Shown here: positions 43,130 through 52,080 of the stretch, piece after piece
Layout of the letters: the number at the start of each line of letters is the position of its first letter
Numbering within the stretch: position 1 is the first letter of the stretch
Assembly: GCF_050496545.1 (NCBI RefSeq)
Contig: NZ_JBNVZV010000022.1
Coordinates: 1 to 64,000, forward strand
Direction of reading: 5' to 3'
Length of the DNA stretch: 64,000 bases
Origin: Phycicoccus avicenniae_A
Lineage (GTDB): Bacteria; Actinomycetota; Actinomycetes; Actinomycetales; Dermatophilaceae
Program-made: the position numbers and the translations under genes
The notes under the pieces: model-generated
Databases searched by the model: none
What the model was told of the DNA's origin: nothing
The model's input: only the letters and a program-made list of their open reading frames with translations

Positions 43130-44184
43130 CCACCTCACCCGCCCCCCTCACCCCCGCCGAGCCGGCCGCCGTGCCGCGCTCGGTCCTCCTCGGGCGGCAC
43201 GGCGCCGTCGAGGGGGAGGGTGCCGACGCCGGCGTCGCGGCCCACTACGGCGACCCGATGCGCGAGCAGCGGCTGCTGGCCGAAGGGCTGGCCGTCGTCG
43301 ACCTCTCGCACCGCGGGGTGGTGCGCATCGCCGGCCCGGACCGGCTCACCTGGCTGCACTCGATGACCACCCAGGAGCTGACCGGCCTCGCGCCGCGGAC
43401 CTCCCGCGAGTCGCTCGTGCTGTCGCCGAAGGGGCACGTCGAGCACGCGCTGCACCTCGTCGACGACGGCGAGGCGCTGTGGGTGACGGTCGAGCCGGGG
43501 ACGGCGCCGGCCCTCGTGGCGTGGCTGGCGTCGATGCGCTTCATGCTGCGGGTCGAGGTCACCGACGTCACCGACGACTGGGCGGTGCTCGGCGAGCCGA
43601 TCGGTGCCGAGTCGGTCGACGGCGAGCCGCTCGCCTGGGTGGATGCCTGGCCGGCCCTGGTCGGCGACACCGTCGCCTACGGTCCGGTCGAGGGGCACGC
43701 GGGGGAAGGACGGGCCTGGCGCGAGCTGCTCGTCCCGCGGGGTGACCTGGAGGCGGCGGTCGGTGACCGCCCGCTGGCCGGCACCTGGGCCGCGGAGGCC
43801 CTGCGGGTGAGTGCGTGGCGCCCGCGCCTCGGCGCCGAGACCGACCACCGCACCATCCCGCACGAGGTCGACTGGCTGCGCACCGCGGTGCACCTGCACA
43901 AGGGCTGCTACCGCGGCCAGGAGACCATCGCGCGGGTGCACAACCTCGGGCGGCCGCCGCGGCGCCTGGTGTTCCTGCACCTCGACGGGTCGGGGCACGT
44001 GCTGCCCGAGGCGGGGTCGCCGGTCGAGGTGGGCGGGCGCGAGGTCGGGCGGCTGACGAGCGTCGCGCGGCACCACGAGGACGGCCCGGTGGCGCTCGCG
44101 GTGGTGAAGCGGTCGGTGCCGGAGGACGCAGAGTTCCTCGTCGACGGGATCGCCGGCACGCAGATCGTCGTCGTCCGCGGCTGA
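43126..44184 (+). CDS. ygfZ: YgfZ/GcvT folate-binding protein
   Basis: A 352-residue aminomethyltransferase-like protein with the diagnostic YgfZ motif KGCYRGQET (near 265). This family supports assembly or repair of certain iron-sulfur clusters using folate. The GcvT-type catalytic Asp context is absent, so it is not glycine cleavage T-protein. Coupling to the Fur-family gene fits an iron or cluster link. Confidence 0.93.
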   Translation: MTTSPAPLTPAEPAAVPRSVLLGRHGAVEGEGADAGVAAHYGDPMREQRLLAEGLAVVDLSHRGVVRIAGPDRLTWLHSMTTQELTGLAPRTSRESLVLSPKGHVEHALHLVDDGEALWVTVEPGTAPALVAWLASMRFMLRVEVTDVTDDWAVLGEPIGAESVDGEPLAWVDAWPALVGDTVAYGPVEGHAGEGRAWRELLVPRGDLEAAVGDRPLAGTWAAEALRVSAWRPRLGAETDHRTIPHEVDWLRTAVHLHKGCYRGQETIARVHNLGRPPRRLVFLHLDGSGHVLPEAGSPVEVGGREVGRLTSVARHHEDGPVALAVVKRSVPEDAEFLVDGIAGTQIVVVRG

Positions 44185-44247
44185 CCGCCGCAGATCTTGC
44201 GGTGGTCGGTGGGACGCCGACCGGCCGGTGCTGACAGGATGGGCGCC

Positions 44248-45108
44248 ATGACGACGCCGTCCGCCGGGGTGACCGGCACCCTCATCACCGTCGCGCCCAC
44301 CGGGGCCGAGCACGCCAAGGCCGACCTCCCGCAGCTGCCGACGACGCTGGACGAGCTCGTCTCGACGGCCGTGCGCTGCCAGGCGGCGGGGGCATCGCTC
44401 ATCCACCTCCACATCCGCGACGACGAGCACCGGCCGACGCTGGACGGGGGGTTCCTGCGCGCGGCGGTCGACGCGGTGCGCGAGGCGACCGACCTCGTGG
44501 TGCAGCTCTCGACCGGCGGATCGGTGCACGACCCGCTCGAGCAGCGGCTGACCGTCCTCGACGCCGAGCCGGACTCCTGCTCGCTCACCTGCGGCACGAC
44601 GAACTTCGGCGACGACGTCTTCCTCAACCCGTGGGGGTTCATGAGCGACCTCTACGTCCAGGCCCAGGAGCGCGAGGTCGTCCCGGAGTTCGAGCTCTTC
44701 GACCTCGGGCACGTGCACGCGCTGGCCCGGCTGCTCGACACCCACGGGCTGCCGTTCGGGGGCAAGGTGCACGTCGACTTCGTGACGGGCGTTCCCGGTG
44801 GGATGCCGGCGACGACGGCCGCGCTGATGGCGGGGGTCTCGATGCTGCCGCCGGAGGTGACCTCGTGGTCGGCGACGGGCATCGGGCGCGGGCACCTGCC
44901 GGTCATGGCGGCGGCGCTCTCGGCCGGCGGGCACCTGCGGGTCGGCATGGAGGACAACGTCGTGTTCCGGCGCGGGCAGGTCGTCGAGCACAACGACGAG
45001 CTCGTCGCCCGGGCCGCCGAGCTGGCGACGGTGATGCAGCGACCGCCGCTGTCGTGCGACGAGACGCGCGCGCTGCTGGCGGTCAAGGAGCGCCGGGCCG
45101 GCCGCTGA
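44248..45108 (+). CDS. BKACE (3-keto-5-aminohexanoate cleavage-like) family protein
   Basis: A 286-residue TIM-barrel protein of the beta-keto acid cleavage family (DUF849). Zinc histidines are seen in ASLIHLHIRDDEH, with VVQLSTGGS and GLPFGGKVHVDFVTG further on. Members condense a beta-keto acid with acetyl-CoA; the specific substrate varies widely. CAGGAT ends seven bases before the ATG, a weak hint of a leaderless start. No neighbouring pathway gene identifies the substrate. Confidence 0.88.
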   Translation: MTTPSAGVTGTLITVAPTGAEHAKADLPQLPTTLDELVSTAVRCQAAGASLIHLHIRDDEHRPTLDGGFLRAAVDAVREATDLVVQLSTGGSVHDPLEQRLTVLDAEPDSCSLTCGTTNFGDDVFLNPWGFMSDLYVQAQEREVVPEFELFDLGHVHALARLLDTHGLPFGGKVHVDFVTGVPGGMPATTAALMAGVSMLPPEVTSWSATGIGRGHLPVMAAALSAGGHLRVGMEDNVVFRRGQVVEHNDELVARAAELATVMQRPPLSCDETRALLAVKERRAGR

Positions 45109-45208
45109 ACGGCCCCACCGCCACACGTTCGCGGTTCGAAGGGCCGTCGCGGTCCGAGGGGCGGACGGTGCTGGGTCGGCGGGAATGGCGGACTCATAAT
45201 CCGTGGTT

Positions 45209-45715
45209 ATGGCTGCCATGCGTTCTCTGATCGGTTTCCCGGCCGTCGTCAACGAGAAGGCCGCCCGGGCCGTCGCCGGCCAGGTCGTCGTCGTGACGGC
45301 GCTGGCGCTCGCGACCGGATGGCTCTGGCTGGCGGCCGTGCTCGCCGTGGGCTTCGCGCTCCGGGTCGCGGCCGGTCCGCGGTTCGACCCGTTCGGGCAG
45401 CTGGCGACGAAGGTCATCGCGCCGCGGCTGGGTGAGCCGGTGCTGGTCGCCGGGCCGCCGAAGCGGTTCGCGCAGGCGGTCGGGCTGGCCTTCACCGCGG
45501 CCGCGACGCTCGCCCTCGTGCTGGGCGCGCCGACGGTCGCCGTCGTGCTGCTCGCCGTGCTGCTGGTCTTCGCGGCCCTCGAGTCGGTCGTCGGGTTCTG
45601 CGCCGGCTGCTTCGTCTTCGGCTACCTGATGCGCTGGGGCGTCGTGCCCGAGGAGACCTGCGCCGCGTGCAACGACATCTCCCTGCGCCGCCGCGAGCCG
45701 CTGCCGACCGCCTGA
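45209..45715 (+). CDS. DUF4395 family membrane protein
   Basis: A 168-residue protein with four hydrophobic helices and the family features FPAVVNEKAARAV near the start and VVGFCAGCFVFGYL with two cysteines in the last helix. A final CAACND follows. DUF4395 proteins often accompany thioredoxin or sulfurtransferase genes; none is beside it here. CATAAT (45195-45200) lies eight bases before ATG 45209; GTG 45203 is also in frame. Confidence 0.9.
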   Translation: MAAMRSLIGFPAVVNEKAARAVAGQVVVVTALALATGWLWLAAVLAVGFALRVAAGPRFDPFGQLATKVIAPRLGEPVLVAGPPKRFAQAVGLAFTAAATLALVLGAPTVAVVLLAVLLVFAALESVVGFCAGCFVFGYLMRWGVVPEETCAACNDISLRRREPLPTA

Positions 45716-46034
45716 GCCGCGAGGAGGCCACGCCGGCCGACGGTGGTGGTGAGCGCGACGTCCATGTGCTCCGGGTGTCGGGCCACCTGCTCACGCCTCG
45801 GAGCACGTGGCCGGGTGCCCCGCGTCCGGGGGCCACAGTGCACTGACGGGGCCACGGGGTCCGGGTGTCGGGACGGGTGGTCCGTGGGTCGGAGCACATG
45901 GACGTCACGCACCCACCCTTCTCCCCCCCGCGGCGGCCTCGCCCGCGGCGGCGCGCCGTGCCGGCCCCAACGTGACCCCGGCGCCGCCTCCCGCCCCGCG
46001 CCACGTCCCTCCGAGGCTGTGGCGGGCCTCACGC
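45716..46034. other. Intergenic stretch without a recognised gene
   Basis: About 320 bases between the DUF4395 gene and the XRE promoter. The first half is occupied by the inverted and direct repeats listed separately. The rest (45913-46034) is C-rich, with no convincing promoter, coding frame or hairpin that I can support. Confidence 0.6.
45757..45912. repeat. 156-base nested palindromic repeat
   Basis: GACGTCCATGTGCTCCG (near 45758-45776) recurs inverted at 45891-45908, making an outer stem of at least 17 bp that continues imperfectly for about 30. Inside are two imperfect direct copies of a unit with CCGGGTGTCGGG at one end and TCGGAGCAC(G/A)TGG at the other. The first unit can itself fold by TGCTCCG/CGGAGCA. 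It follows the DUF4395 gene and could act as a terminator or be a degraded REP-like element. Confidence 0.75.
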
Positions 46035-46067
46035 TTGCCTCAGTTTGCATTTTGCTAACTGGAGCAA
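46035..46067 (+). promoter_or_regulatory. Promoter and inverted repeat before XRE gene
   Basis: TTGCCT (46035-46040) and a TAACTG element (46056-46061) are 15 bases apart. TTGCT-AACTGG-AGCAA (46052-46067) is an inverted repeat across the -10 region, a plausible autoregulatory site for the HTH protein encoded just downstream. The A/T content is notably higher than in the surroundings. Confidence 0.5.
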
Positions 46068-46080
46068 GCAGAATGGGGGC

Positions 46081-46455
46081 ATGAGCAAGAACCCGCTGAA
46101 CGACCTGGGCGAGAGCCTCGGGGAGTACCTGCGCGAGCAGCGCCGGTCCGCCCGGCTCTCCCTGCGTCAGCTCAGCGAGCTCGCCGGGGTGTCCAACCCC
46201 TACCTCTCCCAGATCGAGCGCGGCCTCAAGCGCCCGAGCGCCGAGATCCTCCAGCAGCTGGCCAAGGGCCTCGAGGTCTCCGCCGAGTCGCTCTACGTGC
46301 GCGCCGGCATCCTCGACGCCGAGCACGCCACCGCGAGCACGGACGCCCCCGACGTCCGGCGCGCACTCGCCGAGGACCCGCTCCTCACCGCGCGCCAGAA
46401 GAAGACCCTCCTCGACATCTACGAGTCCTACGTCGAGGACGACGCCCGGCGCTGA
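46081..46455 (+). CDS. XRE family HTH transcriptional regulator
   Basis: A 124-residue protein with an N-terminal HTH (REQRRSARLSLRQLSELAGV, then SNPYLSQIERGLKRPSAEIL) and a short helical tail (residues 85-124). It matches the small regulator encoded just before hbhA in mycobacteria (Rv0474 in M. tuberculosis, from memory). It probably regulates itself and perhaps the following gene, 80 bases downstream. Confidence 0.9.
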   Translation: MSKNPLNDLGESLGEYLREQRRSARLSLRQLSELAGVSNPYLSQIERGLKRPSAEILQQLAKGLEVSAESLYVRAGILDAEHATASTDAPDVRRALAEDPLLTARQKKTLLDIYESYVEDDARR

Positions 46456-46535
46456 CGCCGCACCGCCCCCGGCAGCGTCGCCGACCGGGCCACCGAACCA
46501 CGACCCGCACCACCGTCACCACGAAGGAGCCCGCC

Positions 46536-47240
46536 ATGGCCGTCAAGGACGACCTCCGCACCAGCATCGACACCACCCCGCTCTACGCCCTCGCCGGCGC
46601 CACCGACCTCGCGGTCGAGAAGGTCCGCGAGGCCCAGAAGCGCGCCGAGGCCCGCCGCACCGAGCTGGCCAAGCGCGCCGAGGCCGCCCGCGCCGACCTC
46701 CAGCCCGCCGCCCTCCAGGCCCGCGTCACCACCGTGGCCGGCCAGGTCAAGGAGCTCCCGGCGCTCGCCCTCAACCAGGGCCTCGTCGTCGGCGGCAAGG
46801 TCTCCGAGGGTTACGACGACCTCGTCCTCCGCGGCAAGAGCATCGTGAAGCGCATCCGCACCCAGCAGGCCACCCAGGACCTCGTCGCCCAGGCCGAGAC
46901 CACCGTCGCCCAGGCCAAGGGCGCCGTCACCACGGCCCGCAAGGCCGCCGCCGACATCGAGCGCTCCGCCAAGGCCACCGTCACCACCGGCCGCAAGGAG
47001 GCGACCAAGGTCGCCACCGTCCTCACCGACTCGGTCGCCGAGGAGGCCAAGGTCGCCCAGACCGAGGTCGCCGCCTCCGTCAAGCGCACCCGCACCGCCG
47101 CCAAGCGCACCACGACCACGACCAAGAAGGCCGCCAAGAAGACGACCTCCTCGGCCAAGGGCGCCACCACCAGCGCGCGCAAGACCGCGAAGACCGCCCC
47201 GAAGGCCACCAAGAAGGCCGCCGAGAAGGTCGGCGACTGA
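46536..47240 (+). CDS. Heparin-binding hemagglutinin (HbhA)-like protein
   Basis: A 234-residue, almost entirely helical protein. Residues 10-150 form a coiled coil (TPLYALAGATDLAVEKVREA at the start resembles HbhA). The C-terminal 60 residues are rich in Lys, Thr and Ala (TKKAAKKTTSSAKGATTSAR), like the HbhA adhesin tail, though with more Thr. HbhA binds sulfated glycans and lipid surfaces. It has a strong AAGGAG site. The XRE-hbhA-DUF2516 order supports homology. In this organism an envelope or lipid role is as likely as adhesion. Confidence 0.82.
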   Translation: MAVKDDLRTSIDTTPLYALAGATDLAVEKVREAQKRAEARRTELAKRAEAARADLQPAALQARVTTVAGQVKELPALALNQGLVVGGKVSEGYDDLVLRGKSIVKRIRTQQATQDLVAQAETTVAQAKGAVTTARKAAADIERSAKATVTTGRKEATKVATVLTDSVAEEAKVAQTEVAASVKRTRTAAKRTTTTTKKAAKKTTSSAKGATTSARKTAKTAPKATKKAAEKVGD

Positions 47241-47251
47241 GCCGGACGAAC

Positions 47252-47300
47252 GACGAGAACATGCCGCGCACCCCTCGGGGTGTGCGGCATGTTCTCGTCT
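47252..47300 (+). terminator. Long hairpin terminator after HbhA-like gene
   Basis: ACGAGAACATGCCGCGCACC and its complement around a TC centre form a stem of about 23 bp with one G-T mismatch, starting 12 bases after the stop codon. No U-tract follows. It precedes the separately promoted asparaginase gene. Confidence 0.85.
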
Positions 47301-47357
47301 CTCGACCGGGAGGGGAGGGGCGCGGCCGGGTGGGACGGCGGCGCTAGGGTCGCTGGC

Positions 47358-48359
47358 GTGCCGCACCCCACCGAGCTGCCCACCCCGCCCGCCCTGGCCG
47401 ACGCCCCGGTCCTCGCCCACGTCGTGCGCGGTGGGGTCGTCGAGTCGGTGCACCGCGCCAGCGTCGCCGTCACGGCCCCCGACGGCGGGGTCCTCGAGGC
47501 CTGGGGCGACCCCCACGACCCGGTCTTCCCGCGCTCGTCGAACAAGCCGGTCCAGGCGCTGGCGATGCTCCGCGCCGGCCTGCGCCTCCCGCCGCCGCAC
47601 CTGGCGCTGGCCTGCGCCAGCCACAGCGCCGAGCCGATGCACCTCGACGGCGTCCGCGCGATGCTCGCCGACGCCGGGCTCACCGAGGCCGACCTGCAGA
47701 ACACCCCCGACCTGCCCTACGACGAGGTCGAGCGCGACACCTGGGTCGCCGCCGGCCGCAGCGCGCGCTCCCTGGCCCAGAACTGCTCCGGCAAGCACGC
47801 GGCGATGCTCGCGACCTGCCGCGTCGCCGGCTGGGACACCGCCACCTACCTCGACCCCGCCCACCCGCTCCAGCGGGCGATGGCCGCCACGCTCGAGGAC
47901 CTCACCGGCACGCCGGTCGCCGCGACGGCCGTCGACGGGTGCGGCGCCCCCGTGATGGCCGTCCCGCTCGCCGGTCTGGCGCGGGCCTTCGGCCGGATGG
48001 CGAGCGCGCCCGCCGGCTCGTACGAGGCGAGCATCACCGCTGCCGTGCGCGCCCACCCCGAGCTGCTCGGCGGCACCCGCCGCGACGTCACCGCGCTGAT
48101 CCGCGGCACCGAGGGCGTCCTCGCCAAGGACGGGGCCGAGGCGGTCTACGCCGTCGGCCTGCCGGACGGCCGCGGCATCGCCCTCAAGGTCGCCGACGGC
48201 GGCGCGCGCGCCCGGACCGTCGTCCTCGCCGCCGTCCTGCGCCGGCTCGGGGTCGCCTCCGAGGCCTACGCGCGGCTCGAGGACGCCCCCGTGCTCGGGC
48301 ACGGAGAGCCGGTCGGGGCCGTCGTCGCGGTCGGCATCGCGGGAGGTCCGCCCGCGTGA
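47358..48359 (+). CDS. Rhizobial-type L-asparaginase family protein
   Basis: A 333-residue asparaginase of the type first described in Rhizobium etli, unrelated to E. coli AnsA/B. Motifs: FPRSSNKPVQALAML with the Ser-Lys pair, ALACASHSAEPMH with the second Ser, and NCSGKHAAMLATC. It should hydrolyse asparagine to aspartate and ammonia. TAGGGT (47345-47350) ends seven bases before GTG 47358. It overlaps dtd by GTGA. Confidence 0.93.
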   Translation: MPHPTELPTPPALADAPVLAHVVRGGVVESVHRASVAVTAPDGGVLEAWGDPHDPVFPRSSNKPVQALAMLRAGLRLPPPHLALACASHSAEPMHLDGVRAMLADAGLTEADLQNTPDLPYDEVERDTWVAAGRSARSLAQNCSGKHAAMLATCRVAGWDTATYLDPAHPLQRAMAATLEDLTGTPVAATAVDGCGAPVMAVPLAGLARAFGRMASAPAGSYEASITAAVRAHPELLGGTRRDVTALIRGTEGVLAKDGAEAVYAVGLPDGRGIALKVADGGARARTVVLAAVLRRLGVASEAYARLEDAPVLGHGEPVGAVVAVGIAGGPPA

Positions 48360-48781
48360 GGGCCGTCCTGCAGCGGGTCTCGCGGGCGAGCGTGACGGTC
48401 GAGGGCGAGGTGGTCGGCGAGATCAGCCGGCCCGGCCTGCTGGCGCTCGTCGGGGCGACCCACGACGACGGCCCCGAGCAGGTGGCGACGCTAGCCCGCA
48501 AGATCGCCGAGCTGCGTATCCTGCACGGCGAGCGCTCGGCCCTCGACGAGGGCGCGCCCGTCCTCGTCGTCTCCCAGTTCACCCTCTACGCCGACACCCG
48601 CAAGGGCCGCCGCCCGTCGTGGAACGCCGCCGCCCCCGGGCCCGTGGCCGAGCCGCTCGTCGACGCCGTCGTCGCCGCCCTGCGCGAGAAGGGGCTCGAG
48701 GTCGCGACCGGCCGGTTCGGGGCGCACATGGACGTCGAGCTCGTCGGGGACGGCCCGGTCACCATCGTCCTCGAGGTCTGA
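48356..48781 (+). CDS. dtd: D-aminoacyl-tRNA deacylase
   Basis: A 141-residue Dtd with the conserved VLQRVSRASVTVEGEVVGEI start, SQFTLYADTRKGRRPSW and the C-terminal DGPVTIVLEV containing the Gly-Pro gate (DGPV in place of the more common NSGPV). It removes D-amino acids and glycine mischarged on tRNA. GTG 48356 overlaps the asparaginase stop. Confidence 0.96.
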   Translation: MRAVLQRVSRASVTVEGEVVGEISRPGLLALVGATHDDGPEQVATLARKIAELRILHGERSALDEGAPVLVVSQFTLYADTRKGRRPSWNAAAPGPVAEPLVDAVVAALREKGLEVATGRFGAHMDVELVGDGPVTIVLEV

Positions 48782-48797
48782 CGCCTACGCTGTCCCC

Positions 48798-49121
48798 ATG
48801 CAGGCCCTCGGCACCCTCCAGTCCTGGATCGTCCTCGCCCTCTCGGTGGCGGCCCTCGCCGTCGAGGTCTACGCCCTCGTCGACTGCGTGCGGCGCCGCC
48901 CCGACGCGTTCACGGCCGCGGGCAAGCGCACCAAGAACTTCTGGATGCTCGTCACCGGCATCGCCGTGCTGCTCGGCATCGTCGCGCTCGGCGGGCTGGG
49001 GCTGCTGGCCATCGTCGGCATCGTCGCGGCCGGGGTGTACCTGGCCGACGTCAAGCCGGCGCTGGACCAGGTGATGGGCCGCGGCGGCAGCGGCCGGCAG
49101 GGTCCCTACGGCCCCTGGTGA
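48798..49121 (+). CDS. DUF2516 family membrane protein
   Basis: A 107-residue protein with two or three hydrophobic helices (about 8-28, 45-65 and 68-82) around a basic loop RRRPDAFTAAGKRTKNFW typical of DUF2516. It is the counterpart of the small membrane protein encoded near hbhA in mycobacteria. TACGCT ends six bases before the ATG. Function unknown. Its 3' end overlaps the convergent methyltransferase gene by 16 bases. Confidence 0.9.
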   Translation: MQALGTLQSWIVLALSVAALAVEVYALVDCVRRRPDAFTAAGKRTKNFWMLVTGIAVLLGIVALGGLGLLAIVGIVAAGVYLADVKPALDQVMGRGGSGRQGPYGPW

Positions 49122-49909
49122 GGCGCCACGGCGTCCCAGCCGAGCGTCAGCTCGCCGAGCCGCCAGCGTGAGGGACCGCCGAGCACCGGCCAGCCCTCGT
49201 CCCGCAGCGCCGCCACCGTGCCGATGAGCCGCTGCCGCACCCCGTAGGACGCCAGCGCGGCCTGCCGCTCCCACGCGCCGTCGAGCGCGCCGAGCAGGGT
49301 GTGGACCCGCTCGCCCGGCACGTTCCGGTGGATGAGCGCCTTCGGGAGCCGCTCGGCGACCACGCCCGGCCGCTCCAGCCCGCGCAGCCGCCACGACAGG
49401 GTGAGCGTGCGCGGGCCGCCGGCGTCCACCGCCACCCAGGCCGCGAGCCGGCCGAGCTCGTCGCACGTGCCGTCGACGAGCAGACCGCCCGGCGCCAGCC
49501 GCTCGGTCGTCGTCCGCCAGGCGGCGGCCACCTCGTCCTCCGCGTACTGCCTCAGCACGTTGAACGCCCGGACCAGGACCGGCCGCGCTCCGCCCGGGAC
49601 CGGCACCTCGAACCCGCCGCGCACGAACCGCAGCCCCGGCCGTTCGAGCGGGCGCGCGGCCTCCACCCGGGCGGGGTCGATCTCGACGCCCACGACCTCC
49701 ACGTCCGGGCGGACCCGCCGCAGCCGGTCGTGCAGCTCGACGGCGGTGACGGGGGAGGCTCCGTACCCGAGGTCGACCACGACCGGCGGCCCCGCGTGTT
49801 GCCGCAGCCGCCACGCCTCGGGCCCGGCGAGCCACCGGTCGCAGCGGCGGAGGCGGTTGGGGTTGGTCGTCCCTCGGGTGACGACCCCCACCGGACGCTG
49901 GACGGGCAC
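49106..49909 (-). CDS. Class I SAM-dependent methyltransferase
   Basis: A 267-residue Rossmann-fold methyltransferase with motif I VVVDLGYGASPVTAVEL, an acidic ribose-binding end of strand 2 (VVGVEIDPARVEAA) and LAPGGLLVDGTCDELGR. The N-terminus GTTNPNRLRRCDRWL is a conserved actinobacterial feature. The substrate is unknown. TACGCT (minus strand 49921-49916) ends six bases before GTG 49909, divergent from another leaderless gene. Confidence 0.88.
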   Translation of the reverse strand: MPVQRPVGVVTRGTTNPNRLRRCDRWLAGPEAWRLRQHAGPPVVVDLGYGASPVTAVELHDRLRRVRPDVEVVGVEIDPARVEAARPLERPGLRFVRGGFEVPVPGGARPVLVRAFNVLRQYAEDEVAAAWRTTTERLAPGGLLVDGTCDELGRLAAWVAVDAGGPRTLTLSWRLRGLERPGVVAERLPKALIHRNVPGERVHTLLGALDGAWERQAALASYGVRQRLIGTVAALRDEGWPVLGGPSRWRLGELTLGWDAVAPHQGP

Positions 49910-49966
49910 CGGCCCAGCGTAGGCGCCGCGGGCACGGCACCCAGCCGGCCCGACTACCCTGACCCC

Positions 49967-50767
49967 GTGCTGGAGCGTTTGCGTGCGCAGGGGCGCGAGG
50001 GGTCGGCGAGCCTGTCGATGGTCGCCCTCGTCGCCTCCCTCGCGGGTGCCCTGACCCTCGGCCTCACGACGTGGGTGCCGAGCGTGCTGGCGCGCGACAT
50101 CGGCATCATCGACGTCGAGCCCGGTCTGCTCCAGGTGTCGCAGAACGCGTTCGGGGTGCAGTCCCTCGGCGCCGGGTTGACCGTCACGCTCTACGACCGC
50201 GGCTTCCGGCTGTCGCGCGGCAGCACCGTGCTCGCCGACACCGTCACCAAGGGCGCCCCGGTGACGGCCGTGGTGGGCACCGTCGACGACTCGGGCGACC
50301 ACCCGCGCGAGGAGCTGACCTCGACCCTCACCGCGGTCAGCATCGACGCCGTGCGGCGCGAGGACGAGACCGTCACCTACAGCGGGGTCGTCCACGACGA
50401 GGTCCACAGCCTGCCGCTGCGGATCATCTTCGAGCCCACCGACGGTCGCATCCGGATGGACGTCGCCGTGCAGGGCGCGTCGGGTGTGGCGGTGAACCTC
50501 GACTGGCGCCCGGCGACCACGGGCATCGAGCCCGCCCTGCCGGCCCGCAACCTCAAGGAGAAGGCGTACTGGGTCGACCCGACGGTCGTCGAGCAGCCGG
50601 CCTTCACGTGGGTCCTCGGCACCGACGTCTCCATCGGTCCGGTCGGTGTCCCGCGGGCCGTCGACCTGCGCCAGGACGGCCGCATCGCCATCCACGTCTG
50701 GTCGCCGCGGGCCGTGGTGACGGTCACGGACACGCCCCGTCCGGCCGTGGAAGACTCGGCCCCATGA
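49967..50767 (+). CDS. Hypothetical membrane-anchored protein
   Basis: A 266-residue protein with a short N-terminal cytoplasmic tail, one membrane segment (about 18-36) and a beta-rich outer domain containing LGAGLTVTLYDRGFRLSRG and EPTDGRIRMDVAVQG. No known family was recognised. TACCCT (49955-49960) ends six bases before GTG 49967. Its stop overlaps the mshA start (ATGA), so the two are co-translated, which may mean a link to mycothiol or simply a shared promoter. Confidence 0.8.
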   Translation: MLERLRAQGREGSASLSMVALVASLAGALTLGLTTWVPSVLARDIGIIDVEPGLLQVSQNAFGVQSLGAGLTVTLYDRGFRLSRGSTVLADTVTKGAPVTAVVGTVDDSGDHPREELTSTLTAVSIDAVRREDETVTYSGVVHDEVHSLPLRIIFEPTDGRIRMDVAVQGASGVAVNLDWRPATTGIEPALPARNLKEKAYWVDPTVVEQPAFTWVLGTDVSIGPVGVPRAVDLRQDGRIAIHVWSPRAVVTVTDTPRPAVEDSAP

Positions 50768-52080
50768 CCGACCCGACCAGCGCCCGCCGGCCCCGGCGGG
50801 TCGCGATGGTCACGGTGCACACCTCGCCGCTCGCGCAGCCCGGCACGGGCGATGCCGGCGGGATGAACGTCTACGTCCTCGAGGTGGCCCGGCAGCTCGC
50901 GCGGCTCGGTACCGAGGTCGACCTCTTCACGCGCACCACGAGCGCCGCCCAGCCCGACGACGTCGAGGTCGAGCCCGGCGTCGTCGTCCGGCACGTGGCC
51001 GCCGGCCCGTACGAGGGCCTCTCGAAGGAGGAGCTGCCCGGCCAGCTGTGCGCCTTCGCCGCGGGGATGATGCGGGTCGCCGCCCACGCCCCGCCCGGGC
51101 ACTACGACCTCGTGCACTCCCACTACTGGCTCTCGGGGCAGGTCGGCTGGCTGGCCGCCGACCGCTGGGGCGTGCCGCTCGTCCACACGATGCACACGAT
51201 GGCCCGGGTCAAGAACCTCCACCTCGCCGACGGCGACGCCCCCGAGCCCCGCGGTCGCGAGATCGGCGAGGCCCAGGTCGTCGAGGCCGCCGACCGCCTC
51301 GTCGCGAACACCGACCGCGAGGCCGCCGAGCTCGTCGAGCTGTACGGGGCGGACCCGGCGCGGGTCGCGGTGGCCGAGCCCGGGGTCGACCTCGTCGTCT
51401 TCTCGCCGGGCTCGCAGGCCGAGGCGCGCGCCGCCCTCGGCCTTCCCACCGATGCGGTGCTGCTGCTCTTCGTCGGGCGCATCCAGCCGCTCAAGGGTCC
51501 CGACGTCCTCGTCCGCGCTGCCGCGGAGCTCGTGCGTCGTCGCCCGGAGCTGCGCGAGCGGCTCGTCGTGGGGGTGCTCGGCGGCGCCAGCGGCACCGGC
51601 GTCAGCAGCCCGATGGGGCTGGACGACCTCGCGGAGCGCCTCGGCATCGGCGACCGGCTGCGGGTCGTGCCGCCGGTCGACCGGCCGACGCTCGCGCAGT
51701 GGTACCGCGCCGCCGACGTCGTCGCGGTGCCGTCGCACAGCGAGTCCTTCGGGCTGGTCGCCGTCGAGGCCCAGGCCTGCGGCACACCGGTGGTCGCGGC
51801 GAACGTGGGCGGGCTGCCGACCGCCGTCGGTCCGGGCGGCCTGCTCGTCGACGGGCACGACACCGCGGACTGGGCGACCGCCCTCGGGCGGGTTGCGCTC
51901 GACCCGGAGCTGCGAGCGACGTTGTCCCGCAGGGCTGCCGAGCACGCCCAGGGTTTCGGATGGGCCCGCACGGCCAAGCGGCTGCTCGCCGTCTACCGCG
52001 AGGCGCTGACCCGACCGAAGGACGTCTCCATCGACGACGCCGAGCGGATCGCCGACGTCCCCCGGGCGGTCATCCCGTGA
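50764..52080 (+). CDS. mshA: D-inositol-3-phosphate glycosyltransferase
   Basis: A 438-residue GT4 retaining glycosyltransferase, first enzyme of mycothiol synthesis, joining GlcNAc to inositol 3-phosphate. Key parts: HTSPLAQPGTGDAGGMNVYV (inositol-phosphate loop), DLVHSHYWLSGQVG, LFVGRIQPLKGPDVL and the nucleotide-binding PSHSESFGLVAVEAQACGTP. It overlaps the following ybjN-like gene by GTGA. Together with mshD at 37754 this shows that the host makes mycothiol. Confidence 0.97.
   Translation: MTDPTSARRPRRVAMVTVHTSPLAQPGTGDAGGMNVYVLEVARQLARLGTEVDLFTRTTSAAQPDDVEVEPGVVVRHVAAGPYEGLSKEELPGQLCAFAAGMMRVAAHAPPGHYDLVHSHYWLSGQVGWLAADRWGVPLVHTMHTMARVKNLHLADGDAPEPRGREIGEAQVVEAADRLVANTDREAAELVELYGADPARVAVAEPGVDLVVFSPGSQAEARAALGLPTDAVLLLFVGRIQPLKGPDVLVRAAAELVRRRPELRERLVVGVLGGASGTGVSSPMGLDDLAERLGIGDRLRVVPPVDRPTLAQWYRAADVVAVPSHSESFGLVAVEAQACGTPVVAANVGGLPTAVGPGGLLVDGHDTADWATALGRVALDPELRATLSRRAAEHAQGFGWARTAKRLLAVYREALTRPKDVSIDDAERIADVPRAVIP

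Noticed and set aside
43126..44184. Glycine cleavage T-protein
   Set aside because: KGCYRGQET is the YgfZ signature and no gcvH/gcvP is nearby, so the folate-binding YgfZ assignment is better.
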